Shown here piece after piece: positions 8,334-15,702 of a stretch of DNA of 64,000 bases. This stretch comes from JAPUDS01 sp964536265. GTDB lineage: Bacteria > Patescibacteriota > Saccharimonadia > Saccharimonadales > Saccharimonadaceae. Below the pieces are notes generated by a model. The model did not search any database, was not told where the DNA came from, and worked only from the letters and a program-made list of their open reading frames with translations. The stretch spans positions 62,001-126,000 of the forward strand of contig CAZHVV010000002.1 of assembly GCA_964536265.1 (NCBI GenBank), written 5' to 3'. The number at the start of each line of letters is the position of its first letter. Position 1 is the stretch's first letter. The translations under genes and the position numbers were made by a program.

Positions 8334-9053
8334 TTATGCAACAGTTTCCATGGCGGCTTCTAGCGACATCGCCCCGTCGACTGACCACTCACCCACTTTC
8401 GTGCGGCGCAATGCCGTGCAGTACGCACCCGTTCCAAGCGCCTTCCCGATATCTTCGGCAAGTGTGCGAATATATGTACCGCTCGACACATGAGCACGAA
8501 TGACGAGACGTGGATAGTCATAAGAAAGTAGTTCAAGTTTGTATATCGTGATGGTCCGAACAGGCATTTCAATTTCCTGCCCTTTGCGCGCTAATTTGTA
8601 GGCACGTTCGCCATGTATTTTGATTGCACTATATATTGGCGGTGTTTGTTGAATTTCGCCAACGAATTGTTCAAGCACCCGTTCGACTATATTGTGCGAC
8701 ATAGGCTTTTGTGGAGTGAGCTGTGTGATTAACCCTTCCGGGTCGCCAGTTGAACTTGTTGCACCAAGGCCTAGTTCAGCTTCATAGACTTTGTCGAGCT
8801 TACTGTATACGGCAGCATTTTTTGTTTCCTTCCTCACCACGACAATCATAAGGCCAGTGGCAAATGGGTCAAGCGTGCCTGTATGACCAACTTTTACTTT
8901 GCAGCGGCAATGCCCATTTTTGAGAGTCGGACATTCACCTGTTTGTTCATGGATATTCCGTTTGTGTTCAGTTAGTACACGGCGAATACGCGCCACGACA
9001 CCAAAACTGGTCATGTCGGTCGGTTTATCTATCATGAGCACATCACTATTCAT
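8334..9053 (-). CDS. truB: tRNA pseudouridine(55) synthase with Cys-rich insertion
   Basis: Makes the universal pseudouridine 55 in the tRNA T-loop. The catalytic Asp lies in GHTGTLDPFATG; PPIYSAIKIHGERAYKLAR and SSGTYIRTLAEDIG are further TruB motifs. The protein has 239 residues and lacks the C-terminal PUA domain. Between the first helix and GHTGTLDP is an insertion of about 20 residues, EQTGECPTLKNGHCRCK, with three cysteines and two nearby histidines, which could form a small metal knuckle (inference). Expression probably starts from TATAAT (9061-9066), 7 nt before the ATG. Confidence 0.96.
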   Translation of the reverse strand: MNSDVLMIDKPTDMTSFGVVARIRRVLTEHKRNIHEQTGECPTLKNGHCRCKVKVGHTGTLDPFATGLMIVVVRKETKNAAVYSKLDKVYEAELGLGATSSTGDPEGLITQLTPQKPMSHNIVERVLEQFVGEIQQTPPIYSAIKIHGERAYKLARKGQEIEMPVRTITIYKLELLSYDYPRLVIRAHVSSGTYIRTLAEDIGKALGTGAYCTALRRTKVGEWSVDGAMSLEAAMETVA

Positions 9054-9066
9054 CGTAGTGATTATA
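9054..9066 (-). promoter_or_regulatory. -10 element for leaderless truB
   Basis: Minus-strand TATAAT at 9061-9066 is 7 nt from the truB ATG (9053), with no ribosome site between them. Confidence 0.55.
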
Positions 9067-9084
9067 GCATTTGTCTTCTAGTAT

Positions 9085-10938
9085 CTAGCTCTGATTTGGA
9101 ATCTGGAACTGGCCTGGATCAGAATTCGCCTGAGGTACTTGTGGTTGCGCTGCTGTCTGTTCTGGTAACCCAAAACTCGGCACTACCGAAGGTGTTGTCG
9201 GTGTCAGTGGCACCTCACCTGGCAACGGTGGTAACGTTGAGAAATCTGGTAATGGTGGCAATGGTGGCGGAGCTGGCAGAGGAGCTGGTGGTATAGCCGG
9301 TACCGAAACATCGTCGTGAGAAATATCACCGAGAGGTTGCGCACCACTACTTGCGAGTGGAGTGCCTGATGGGTTAAAGGGCTGTGCACCGAGTGCGGCA
9401 TCGACAGCAGATCGAGCTACATCAACAAGATTGCTTGAACCGCCCATCGCTTCTGCTTGGCGGTGTACTTCTGCTTCAATATCAGACAGTTTTGGGTCTG
9501 GCGGAAGGGGTTTATCTTCTTCGGTGACGGGTGTCTCTTCAAAACTAATGCCACTTGGCGTCTCGGTAGGTGGAGTTGCATCTGCGGGTAATGGTGTAGG
9601 TGGCAATGGCTGAATCACAGACTCTGGTTTACTGAGAATAGGAGTTTGCTCATCATTTGATGGAGCTGTTGCAAAGATATCTTGCACTTTTGGTTCGGTG
9701 TCATTTAGCATCGTTGCATTGATTGCTGCACTTTCACCGGCCCCGCTCGAAACTTGTTGTTCTGCGTCATGGCTCAAGATAACATGGTTCTTGTTGTCTT
9801 CCTCTTCGCGCCGCGTATCATCTTCAGCTTCATCGGTCGTTGCATTGAGCGTCCCTCCAGTTAATGGTGCTGGAATATCTCGCCATGAACTAATTTTTGA
9901 TCGGCTGATAAGTGTTGTCTCTGGCTCATCCTCTGTTACAGGTATATCTGGTACTACGGCAGCTGCGGGTGTAGTCTTCGCGAGTGCCGCAGCAAGTTCA
10001 TCTTCAGCTTCTTTTATAGCATCGACTCCGGCTTTTTCGCCAGGCGTTTGTGCTGCTACAACTGTCGTTTCACTGGGCGCAGCCTCCTCGTGCTCGACTT
10101 TCATCTCACCATCAACTTTTTGTGCTGGTGTGACTTCGGTTGCAACTGGCGCTACTGTTTGTAAGTCGTCAATTGTGACGGTCGAGGCCTCTTCGAGTTT
10201 TTCAGCAATCAGCTGTTGGTTTGCGCCGGCTGCCATAAGTTGTGCGGCCATTGTCATGACTTTTGGAGTCGTCTTACTGTTACGGAAGCGGTCGGTCGAT
10301 GAGACAAGACCTGTTAAAATAGCTGTCGCAATCTGTTGGTCGAGCAATCCTGCTTGTAGAGCTTCGCTCAGGCTCATGAGCATTTCACATAGACTACTGG
10401 CGTCTGGTTGGCTCCAGTCAACTTCGCCAAGCGATGCTTGCGACGGTAACTGGTTGATAGTAACGACAACTGAGTCATGTAGAATTCGGCCATGTGCGGT
10501 AATTGCTGCGTCAAGGTCTTCCCTCTTATCGACACCAAGCGCAATAACAAGGTCAACATTGAAGTCACCCTGTGAAAATGTCAGGTCTTTTTCAGTGATA
10601 GTAGTTTTGTAGGGGGTGATGAATACTCGTACGACGTCATCCTCTACTTTGTAGCGCAAGCGGTCAGCTTTTTCTTTGTCGAGAGCGATAATGAAGTCAC
10701 GCAAGCTATCAACATTTTCCTCGAATGTCTTACCTGGCTCTAGAAAGTCGATTGCTGGTGGGATTTTACCTGAGAAAACTGCTGTTGGATTCTTGTCTAG
10801 CTTGTCGAGCATAAGCGTCAAGCCAAGTGCGGCTGACAGTTCGTCTACCCCTGGATTACGGCTGACAGTAACAAGAATATTGGAAGCGTTTTTGATTCGC
10901 TCAACAATAAGCTGTTTTGGTGATTGGTCTGTTGGCAT
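9085..10938 (-). CDS. Degenerate DHH-family (NrnA-like) protein with long acidic Pro/Thr-rich tail
   Basis: The first ~260 of 617 residues resemble the DHH phosphoesterase fold used by nanoRNases and c-di-AMP phosphodiesterases: a first motif position SRNPGVDELSAAL and a second segment VDLVIALGVDKRED. The metal ligands of motif I (normally NPDGDA) are changed to NPGVDE and the DHH triplet itself cannot be found, so catalysis is doubtful. Residues ~265-617 are low-complexity, rich in Pro, Glu, Ala and Thr, ending in a Pro-Leu-rich stretch; no membrane segment is seen. It could be a nucleotide-binding scaffold. It lies upstream of truB but with a 31-bp gap containing the truB promoter. Confidence 0.7.
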   Translation of the reverse strand: MPTDQSPKQLIVERIKNASNILVTVSRNPGVDELSAALGLTLMLDKLDKNPTAVFSGKIPPAIDFLEPGKTFEENVDSLRDFIIALDKEKADRLRYKVEDDVVRVFITPYKTTITEKDLTFSQGDFNVDLVIALGVDKREDLDAAITAHGRILHDSVVVTINQLPSQASLGEVDWSQPDASSLCEMLMSLSEALQAGLLDQQIATAILTGLVSSTDRFRNSKTTPKVMTMAAQLMAAGANQQLIAEKLEEASTVTIDDLQTVAPVATEVTPAQKVDGEMKVEHEEAAPSETTVVAAQTPGEKAGVDAIKEAEDELAAALAKTTPAAAVVPDIPVTEDEPETTLISRSKISSWRDIPAPLTGGTLNATTDEAEDDTRREEEDNKNHVILSHDAEQQVSSGAGESAAINATMLNDTEPKVQDIFATAPSNDEQTPILSKPESVIQPLPPTPLPADATPPTETPSGISFEETPVTEEDKPLPPDPKLSDIEAEVHRQAEAMGGSSNLVDVARSAVDAALGAQPFNPSGTPLASSGAQPLGDISHDDVSVPAIPPAPLPAPPPLPPLPDFSTLPPLPGEVPLTPTTPSVVPSFGLPEQTAAQPQVPQANSDPGQFQIPNQS

Positions 10939-11036
10939 GTTGTTTTTTACCGTTGTTTATTTTTGGGTAGTATTCTCATGTACTATACCACAAGCTTTTT
11001 CAACATGTCAATTCCCTTTTCCTCGAGGTGTAACAC

Positions 11037-11065
11037 TTTACAGCTCTACCTTTTTACGCTATAGT
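11037..11065 (+). promoter_or_regulatory. Promoter of rpsT
   Basis: TTTACA (11037-11042), 17-nt spacer, TATAGT (11060-11065). It gives a leader of about 78 nt with small hairpins (TGCC-TCT-TGGCA and GACC-ACT-GGGTC) just before the ribosome site, compatible with feedback control by S20 but not proof of it. Confidence 0.7.
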
Positions 11066-11149
11066 GTGTGACTGAATCAAAAACATGTTGCCTCTTGGCA
11101 GAGACACATGGAAATAACAATCAATCAGACCACTGGGTCAAGGAGCGAT

Positions 11150-11587
11150 ATGCCAATCATCAAATCAGCTATCAAGCGAATGAAACAAACGACAGTTCGT
11201 CGTGCACGCAATGTTGAAACTAAGAAAGCTATGAAATCAGCTGTCCGTGAGTTCAACGAAAAACCAAGTGCAAAGAACCTGCAAGCTGCTCAGAGTGAGA
11301 TTGACACCGCTGTTAAAAAGAATGTCCTTAACAAGGGTACTGCCGCTCGCCGAAAAAGCCAATTGGTAAAAATTGCGAAAGCAGCCGGTGTGAAGCCAGC
11401 AGTTAGCAGCAAGAAAAAAACTACAACGGCAAAAGCAAAGCCAGCAACAGCCGCAAAGAAGGCAGTAGTAAAAGCGCCAGTCGCTAAGAAACCAGCCGTA
11501 AAAGCAGTTGCGGCCAAGAAAGCCACACCAGCAAAAAAGGCTCCTGTGAAAAAAGCTCCGGCCAAGAAGCCCGCAGCCAAGAAATAG
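11150..11587 (+). CDS. rpsT: 30S ribosomal protein S20 with histone-H1-like C-terminal tail
   Basis: Small-subunit protein that binds 16S rRNA. The first ~80 residues (MPIIKSAIKRMKQTTVRRAR, then NKGTAARRKSQLVK) are S20. ATG 11150 has AAGGAG directly upstream; an in-frame ATG at 11108 lacks one. At 145 residues the protein is far longer than the usual 85-90: the rest is a low-complexity tail of Lys, Ala and Pro (AKKA, PAKK, KAPV units) like eukaryotic histone H1 or bacterial histone-like tails. The tail could bind rRNA or DNA. Confidence 0.95.
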   Translation: MPIIKSAIKRMKQTTVRRARNVETKKAMKSAVREFNEKPSAKNLQAAQSEIDTAVKKNVLNKGTAARRKSQLVKIAKAAGVKPAVSSKKKTTTAKAKPATAAKKAVVKAPVAKKPAVKAVAAKKATPAKKAPVKKAPAKKPAAKK

Positions 11588-11595
11588 TTATTCAG

Positions 11596-11617
11596 CCGCC
11601 CAGAAATGGGCGGTTTT
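11596..11617 (+). terminator. Intrinsic terminator of rpsT
   Basis: CCGCCCA-GAAA-TGGGCGG, a 7-bp stem with a GAAA tetraloop, followed by TTTTCATTTG. It begins 8 nt after the rpsT stop and borders the 3' end of holA, which runs on the opposite strand. Confidence 0.9.
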
Positions 11618-12525
11618 CATTTGTTAGTGGTAAATGCTAGTAAAAACACTTCAATCTGTGTCCATGGGTCAACAGCGCGAGACTTCATGTTGGCGTCGAG
11701 CTCTGCAAGCCGTGTTACTAACAAACGAGCGTTTACCGTAGAGAGTTGTCGCGCAAGCGTTGAAACTTTGCGGAGTACGAATGGATGAATACCAACATCT
11801 TTGGCAATCTCTTCTGGTCGCTTGTCCGCCCCGCTCTTCACCGCCAATAGCGCATACACCTGACTAGCCAGTAAGCCGAAAAACATGTATGGGTCTTCTG
11901 TACGAGCGACAGTATGCAGCAGCCAACCAACTTCGTCTTTGCGTCCGGCAAATGCAGCATCGAGCAGTTCAAATGACGTGGCTTGGGGTGTTGGTTCAAC
12001 CAATGCACGGACAAGTTCTTTGTTTAACTCTTTTCCGCTGAGACGTAACTTTTCGAATTCAGACGACAAACGCCATTGGTCAGTACCGACATAGTCGACC
12101 ATGTACTGCGCCGTCTGATTGTCGAGCGTCATGTTACGAGTCTTCGCCTCGTCCAGCAACCAACGTACCGCCTCACCCACCGAGAGTTCGTTTGCCTTAG
12201 TTTGCTCGGCATTCTTCTCTAGCCATTTAAACGTCTTCGTGCGCTTGTCAGGGTTCTTTTCAACAAATACCACATTGTTGTCGACACCCTTTTCCAACCA
12301 GTCAGCAAGCACTGACCATACCGTGCGGTTATCGGATACATTTTTTATAACAATCATGCGCTCACTACTGAAGAGTGTCGCGCCCTGTAAAACATCGGGT
12401 AGTTGTTCAACGGTTAGCTCACTGCCATCAAGCCGCTCGACATCACCTTGCCAATCCGCCAACAATCTTTGAAGATTGCGGTCGGTCGCAAATGTGTTTT
12501 CTCCCGTTAGAAAATGAATCATCAC
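11617..12525 (-). CDS. holA: DNA polymerase III delta subunit
   Basis: Clamp-loader subunit that opens the sliding clamp. The 302 residues show the HolA pattern: IHFLTGEN start, LDGSELTVEQLPDVLQGATLFSSERMIVIKN, then a middle domain (YMVDYVGTDQWRLSSEFEKLRL) and a C-terminal collar domain with SFELLDAAFAGRKDEVGWLL. Two ATGs stand at the start (12525 and 12522). TACAAT lies 8 nt before the ATG, so the gene may have its own leaderless transcript even though mutM ends just 3 bp upstream. Confidence 0.93.
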   Translation of the reverse strand: MMIHFLTGENTFATDRNLQRLLADWQGDVERLDGSELTVEQLPDVLQGATLFSSERMIVIKNVSDNRTVWSVLADWLEKGVDNNVVFVEKNPDKRTKTFKWLEKNAEQTKANELSVGEAVRWLLDEAKTRNMTLDNQTAQYMVDYVGTDQWRLSSEFEKLRLSGKELNKELVRALVEPTPQATSFELLDAAFAGRKDEVGWLLHTVARTEDPYMFFGLLASQVYALLAVKSGADKRPEEIAKDVGIHPFVLRKVSTLARQLSTVNARLLVTRLAELDANMKSRAVDPWTQIEVFLLAFTTNK

Positions 12526-12528
12526 GCT

Positions 12529-13398
12529 CTATTGTAACACTTGGCAGTGCGGACAAATGTGTGTTCCACGTCCGGCGACTCGAGTTTTTTCAACGATAGT
12601 TCCGCAGCGCGGGCAAGCCTGTCCTTCTTTTCGAAAGACGCGGGCAAAGTCGATGTAACTGCCCTTTTTACCTTCTGCATTTACATAATTTCGGTCTGTT
12701 GAACCGCCTTTTTCTATTGATAGGTTCATGACGTATTTGATTTCATGGAGTAACACCGCCAATTGTTCGTCACTGATATCGCGAACACGTGTTGCCGGAT
12801 GAATACGTGCACTCCAGAGGCTTTCGTCGGCATAGATATTACCAACACCTGCAAGTACAGTTTGGTCGAGTATGGCAGCTTTGACAGTGGTATTGTTACG
12901 GCGACGCATGCGCGGAATGAATTCAGCTGCAGTAAAGATATCTTCCAGTGGTTCGGGGCCAACCTTCTTCATGAAATCAATCTCGGGCACGGAAATTGTT
13001 GGCAGCAGTTTCATCCAGCCAAATTTGCGTTGGTCGTTGAAGAACAGATGTGATTCATCGGTGAACTCTAGCGTTACACGAGTTGAACGGTCGGGCAGCT
13101 CGCCTATTAACGAATTGCTCGGATGCCCTGCGCCAAAGCGTTCTTTACCTACAAAAACTAGTTGTCCCGTCATTTTCAGATGAATGACAAGTGTATACTT
13201 GGATGAAAGGTCTATGAGTAATACTTTGGCTCGACGACGAACATCCGTGATGTTCGCGCCATACAGAAATTGTTCAACTTCAGCAGTAGGGTTCGGAAAA
13301 CTTTTCGCGGTATCGAATGTCGTACGTTTAACGGTTTTTCCAATAACTAAACGTACCAGCCCACGACGAATGGTTTCGACCTCGGGCAGTTCGGGCAT
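12529..13398 (-). CDS. mutM: Formamidopyrimidine-DNA glycosylase
   Basis: Excises 8-oxoguanine and formamidopyrimidines. The mature N-terminal catalytic Pro-Glu pair is in MPELPEVETIRRGL; the helix-two-turn-helix is represented by LDQTVLAGVGNIYADE, and the C-terminal zinc finger has C-x2-C...C-x2-C (CPRCG and CPHC). At 289 residues it is of normal size. Its ATG overlaps the stop codon of the upstream membrane-protein gene (TAATG), so the two are translationally coupled. Confidence 0.97.
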   Translation of the reverse strand: MPELPEVETIRRGLVRLVIGKTVKRTTFDTAKSFPNPTAEVEQFLYGANITDVRRRAKVLLIDLSSKYTLVIHLKMTGQLVFVGKERFGAGHPSNSLIGELPDRSTRVTLEFTDESHLFFNDQRKFGWMKLLPTISVPEIDFMKKVGPEPLEDIFTAAEFIPRMRRRNNTTVKAAILDQTVLAGVGNIYADESLWSARIHPATRVRDISDEQLAVLLHEIKYVMNLSIEKGGSTDRNYVNAEGKKGSYIDFARVFRKEGQACPRCGTIVEKTRVAGRGTHICPHCQVLQ

Positions 13399-13853
13399 TA
13401 GTTGCCTTCTTTGGCTTTGATTGCAGTAGCTACTTTGCTGTCAGAGCGCAGATTCTGCCAAAATGTCACTTGTGTCGTCTTGATTGCAATACTGTCTTCG
13501 GGTCCATAGACTTGGTCGCTGACTTTTATAAGCGTCGCGGTTGCTGCCGCTGCCGTCTCGTCTGTTTCGTTTGCCTTTATGCTTTGCGTTGTGTACGGAT
13601 GTTGCAGTACAAGATAGTCGCCTGACGTGTTCTGTAATTTACCGAAGTACGCCTGGCCATTCGTCATATACACAATCTGATACGAACTAGTGTTAATGCG
13701 TTGCTTTGGTAAAAAATACCAAAAGCCAGCAATTGTACCTATGAGTAGCAAGCTAAATGCACCAACTGCGAGCAATAGCTGCCGGCGTGCGCGAAATCCT
13801 TGTTTTACGGAGTGTTTTTGCTTCTTCTCGGGTTCAGTTTTCGTCTCAGTCAT
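13398..13853 (-). CDS. Single-pass membrane protein of unknown function
   Basis: 151 residues: a charged cytoplasmic N-terminus (EPEKKQKHSVKQGFRARRQ), one transmembrane helix (LLLAVGAFSLLLIGTIAGFWYFL, residues ~26-48) and an outside domain of about 100 residues with a YQIVYMTNGQAYFGKLQ stretch seen in other CPR membrane proteins of this kind. No enzyme motif was recognised. It is the first gene of the unit ending with mutM and probably holA. TATAAT 6 nt before the ATG points to leaderless expression. Confidence 0.75.
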   Translation of the reverse strand: MTETKTEPEKKQKHSVKQGFRARRQLLLAVGAFSLLLIGTIAGFWYFLPKQRINTSSYQIVYMTNGQAYFGKLQNTSGDYLVLQHPYTTQSIKANETDETAAAATATLIKVSDQVYGPEDSIAIKTTQVTFWQNLRSDSKVATAIKAKEGN

Positions 13854-13865
13854 AGAAGTATTATA
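13854..13865 (-). promoter_or_regulatory. -10 element for the membrane protein-mutM unit
   Basis: Minus-strand TATAAT (13860-13865) stands 6 nt before the ATG at 13853. Confidence 0.55.
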
Positions 13866-13904
13866 GCATCGAAAGAAGACTTATATCATGAATCTTCTGA
13901 TTGA

Positions 13905-14849
13905 TTACGGAACCAGATGGCCAATACATGTAGCGCCGTTATTGTCACTATTTGTGCCGTCGGGACAAGTGACATTTACCCAAGTAGTGCTCGTAAGGTT
14001 AGCAGTTGAGAGGTTAGTATTTTGGAAGTTAACATTTTTGAACAGAGCCCCGCTAAAATTAGTATTTGTCGCATCGTTATTACTAAGACCGAAGGTTTGT
14101 TGAGGATCAAAAACTGCATTAGTAAAGTTGCTATTTGTCAGATTCGAGCTGTCTATGGCGCTATTCCCGGTAGCAAATGTCACTCCACTAAAGTTGACTC
14201 CGGTCATATTATTATTTGACATATTGAACCCTTGATTATTCGTTGAGTAACGAAAATCAACATTGGTTAAATTCGCACCCATAATTGTGCCCAGTTCGGA
14301 GTATGTGAAATCCGAATCAGTAAAATCGCCACCTTCCACGGTAATAATATATACGTGAGAGAAATTAGCTTCATGTATAATCGCATTATCCGCAAATAGT
14401 TGTAGCGACGCACCTGCAAAATTTGCATTGCTAGCATTGACGTTATTTATGTATGTGCCTCCTGTCAGATGGGCACCGCTAAAATTTGCATTTTTTAAGT
14501 TACTACCCGAAAGCCTTACGTCTGAGATATCACTATTTGCAAAATTTACTCCTCGTAAGTCAAGATATTCAAATCGCGCTCCAGTAAGAGTAGCGTCGTG
14601 TAAACTGTCAATCATCAGGTTACCCTTTGTCTGACTGCTCCATTTCAGAGCACTCTCCGAACCGCTACACGTTGCCCCACTCTGAGCATCGATAGCACGA
14701 AGTACACCGGTCACATTGTCACGGCATGCGGAAATAACTCCTGTATTGCTATTTGGTATTGCTGCAAAGACACCTACCGTTGCTAGGCTACCAACAAAAG
14801 CACCTGCAAGTACGACAAACGCAACTTGCTTATTGAAGATTTTTTTCAC
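13905..14849 (-). CDS. Secreted pentapeptide-repeat protein
   Basis: 314 residues beginning with GTG at 14849, with a strong AAGGAGGG ribosome site. A signal peptide (KKIFNKQVAFVVLAGAFVGSLATVGVFA) is followed by a Cys-containing segment (ISACRDNVTGVLRAID...SGATC) and about 25 degenerate pentapeptide units of the A(N/D)Lxx/F type (for example GVNFANSDISDVRLSGSNLK), which fold into a right-handed quadrilateral helix. It ends with TCPDGTNSDNNGATC, giving a second cysteine pair. The protein is probably exposed on the surface. No DNA-gyrase mimicry is implied, because the protein is exported. Confidence 0.88.
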   Translation of the reverse strand: MKKIFNKQVAFVVLAGAFVGSLATVGVFAAIPNSNTGVISACRDNVTGVLRAIDAQSGATCSGSESALKWSSQTKGNLMIDSLHDATLTGARFEYLDLRGVNFANSDISDVRLSGSNLKNANFSGAHLTGGTYINNVNASNANFAGASLQLFADNAIIHEANFSHVYIITVEGGDFTDSDFTYSELGTIMGANLTNVDFRYSTNNQGFNMSNNNMTGVNFSGVTFATGNSAIDSSNLTNSNFTNAVFDPQQTFGLSNNDATNTNFSGALFKNVNFQNTNLSTANLTSTTWVNVTCPDGTNSDNNGATCIGHLVP

Positions 14850-15000
14850 CCCACCCTCCTTAAGTTATAAAGTAATTATGCCAGGCAACTCAATCAAGAA
14901 CAAGACCAGCGAATATTTTTTCATGCATAAGCCAAATAGTAAAGCTCATCTCACCCATTACAGGACAGTGTCAGGATTCTTGTATCTCCAAATATTGATT

Positions 15001-15702
15001 CTATTCTTTAAAATCTGCACCAATAATAATCAATATGTCAGCATTATCTGGCTGCGACTCTCCTGCGGGTAGTATCCCTTTCTGTATCCCAAGTAGCTCA
15101 GTAATTGCACCAACGAACTGCGTCTTCGACCCATCAGCCGTCAAATCGATTGCAATGCTAGTCGGATAATCATTGCGTGCAGCAGTCTCAGGGCCCGCAA
15201 TGACCGCCTCTGCGTAACGTTCCTTCATGAGACTCATGGCAGCATTTATCGAGCTATCCTTACCGGCACCATTGCGGACAATGATTCGAGCATCTTTAAC
15301 CTGAGAAGCCGATGCATCAAGAACCATCGGGCCAACTGAAACAACTTTGCCAATACTCGGGCGATACACTATCACTCTACCTGACTTGTAGAAAAGAAGT
15401 AATTTATCACCGTTCTCAGCACCAGCAAGTACACCCCCCTGATTCAGCTTCGACTCATCTGTAATAGTCGCAAGTCCTGGGACTTCTCCATCAGGAATAG
15501 CAACTGTAGCACCTATACGATACGAAAGATTTGCAGCCTCACGCTGAGAAGAGTCCTGGTAGGCAAAAAAAGTGTACACGTCATGCCAGAAGAGCAAACC
15601 GACACTAATAAATGATAGCGATAAGAATCCAAAGACAAGACGTTTCCCGTCAGACAAATCATGGAGTCTGCGACTAATTGAATTATCTGTCAGCTTCGAC
15701 AT
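15001..15702 (-). CDS. Membrane-anchored LytR_C-domain protein
   Basis: 233 residues: short cytoplasmic N-terminus, one transmembrane helix (residues ~24-44, VFGFLSLSFISVGLLFWHDV) and an outer region ending in a LytR C-terminal-type domain (ARIIVRNGAGKDSSINAAM ... GADFKE). The catalytic LytR-CpsA-Psr phosphotransferase domain is absent, so it is not itself a cell-wall polymer ligase; it may bind wall components or assist the preceding protein. Its start overlaps the end of the beta-helix gene by 20 bp, showing a shared transcript. Confidence 0.8.
   Translation of the reverse strand: MSKLTDNSISRRLHDLSDGKRLVFGFLSLSFISVGLLFWHDVYTFFAYQDSSQREAANLSYRIGATVAIPDGEVPGLATITDESKLNQGGVLAGAENGDKLLLFYKSGRVIVYRPSIGKVVSVGPMVLDASASQVKDARIIVRNGAGKDSSINAAMSLMKERYAEAVIAGPETAARNDYPTSIAIDLTADGSKTQFVGAITELLGIQKGILPAGESQPDNADILIIIGADFKE

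Noticed and set aside
9698..10612. 304-residue Ser/Ala-rich ORF on the plus strand
   Set aside because: It mirrors the low-complexity acidic tail of the minus-strand DHH-like gene and has no start signals.
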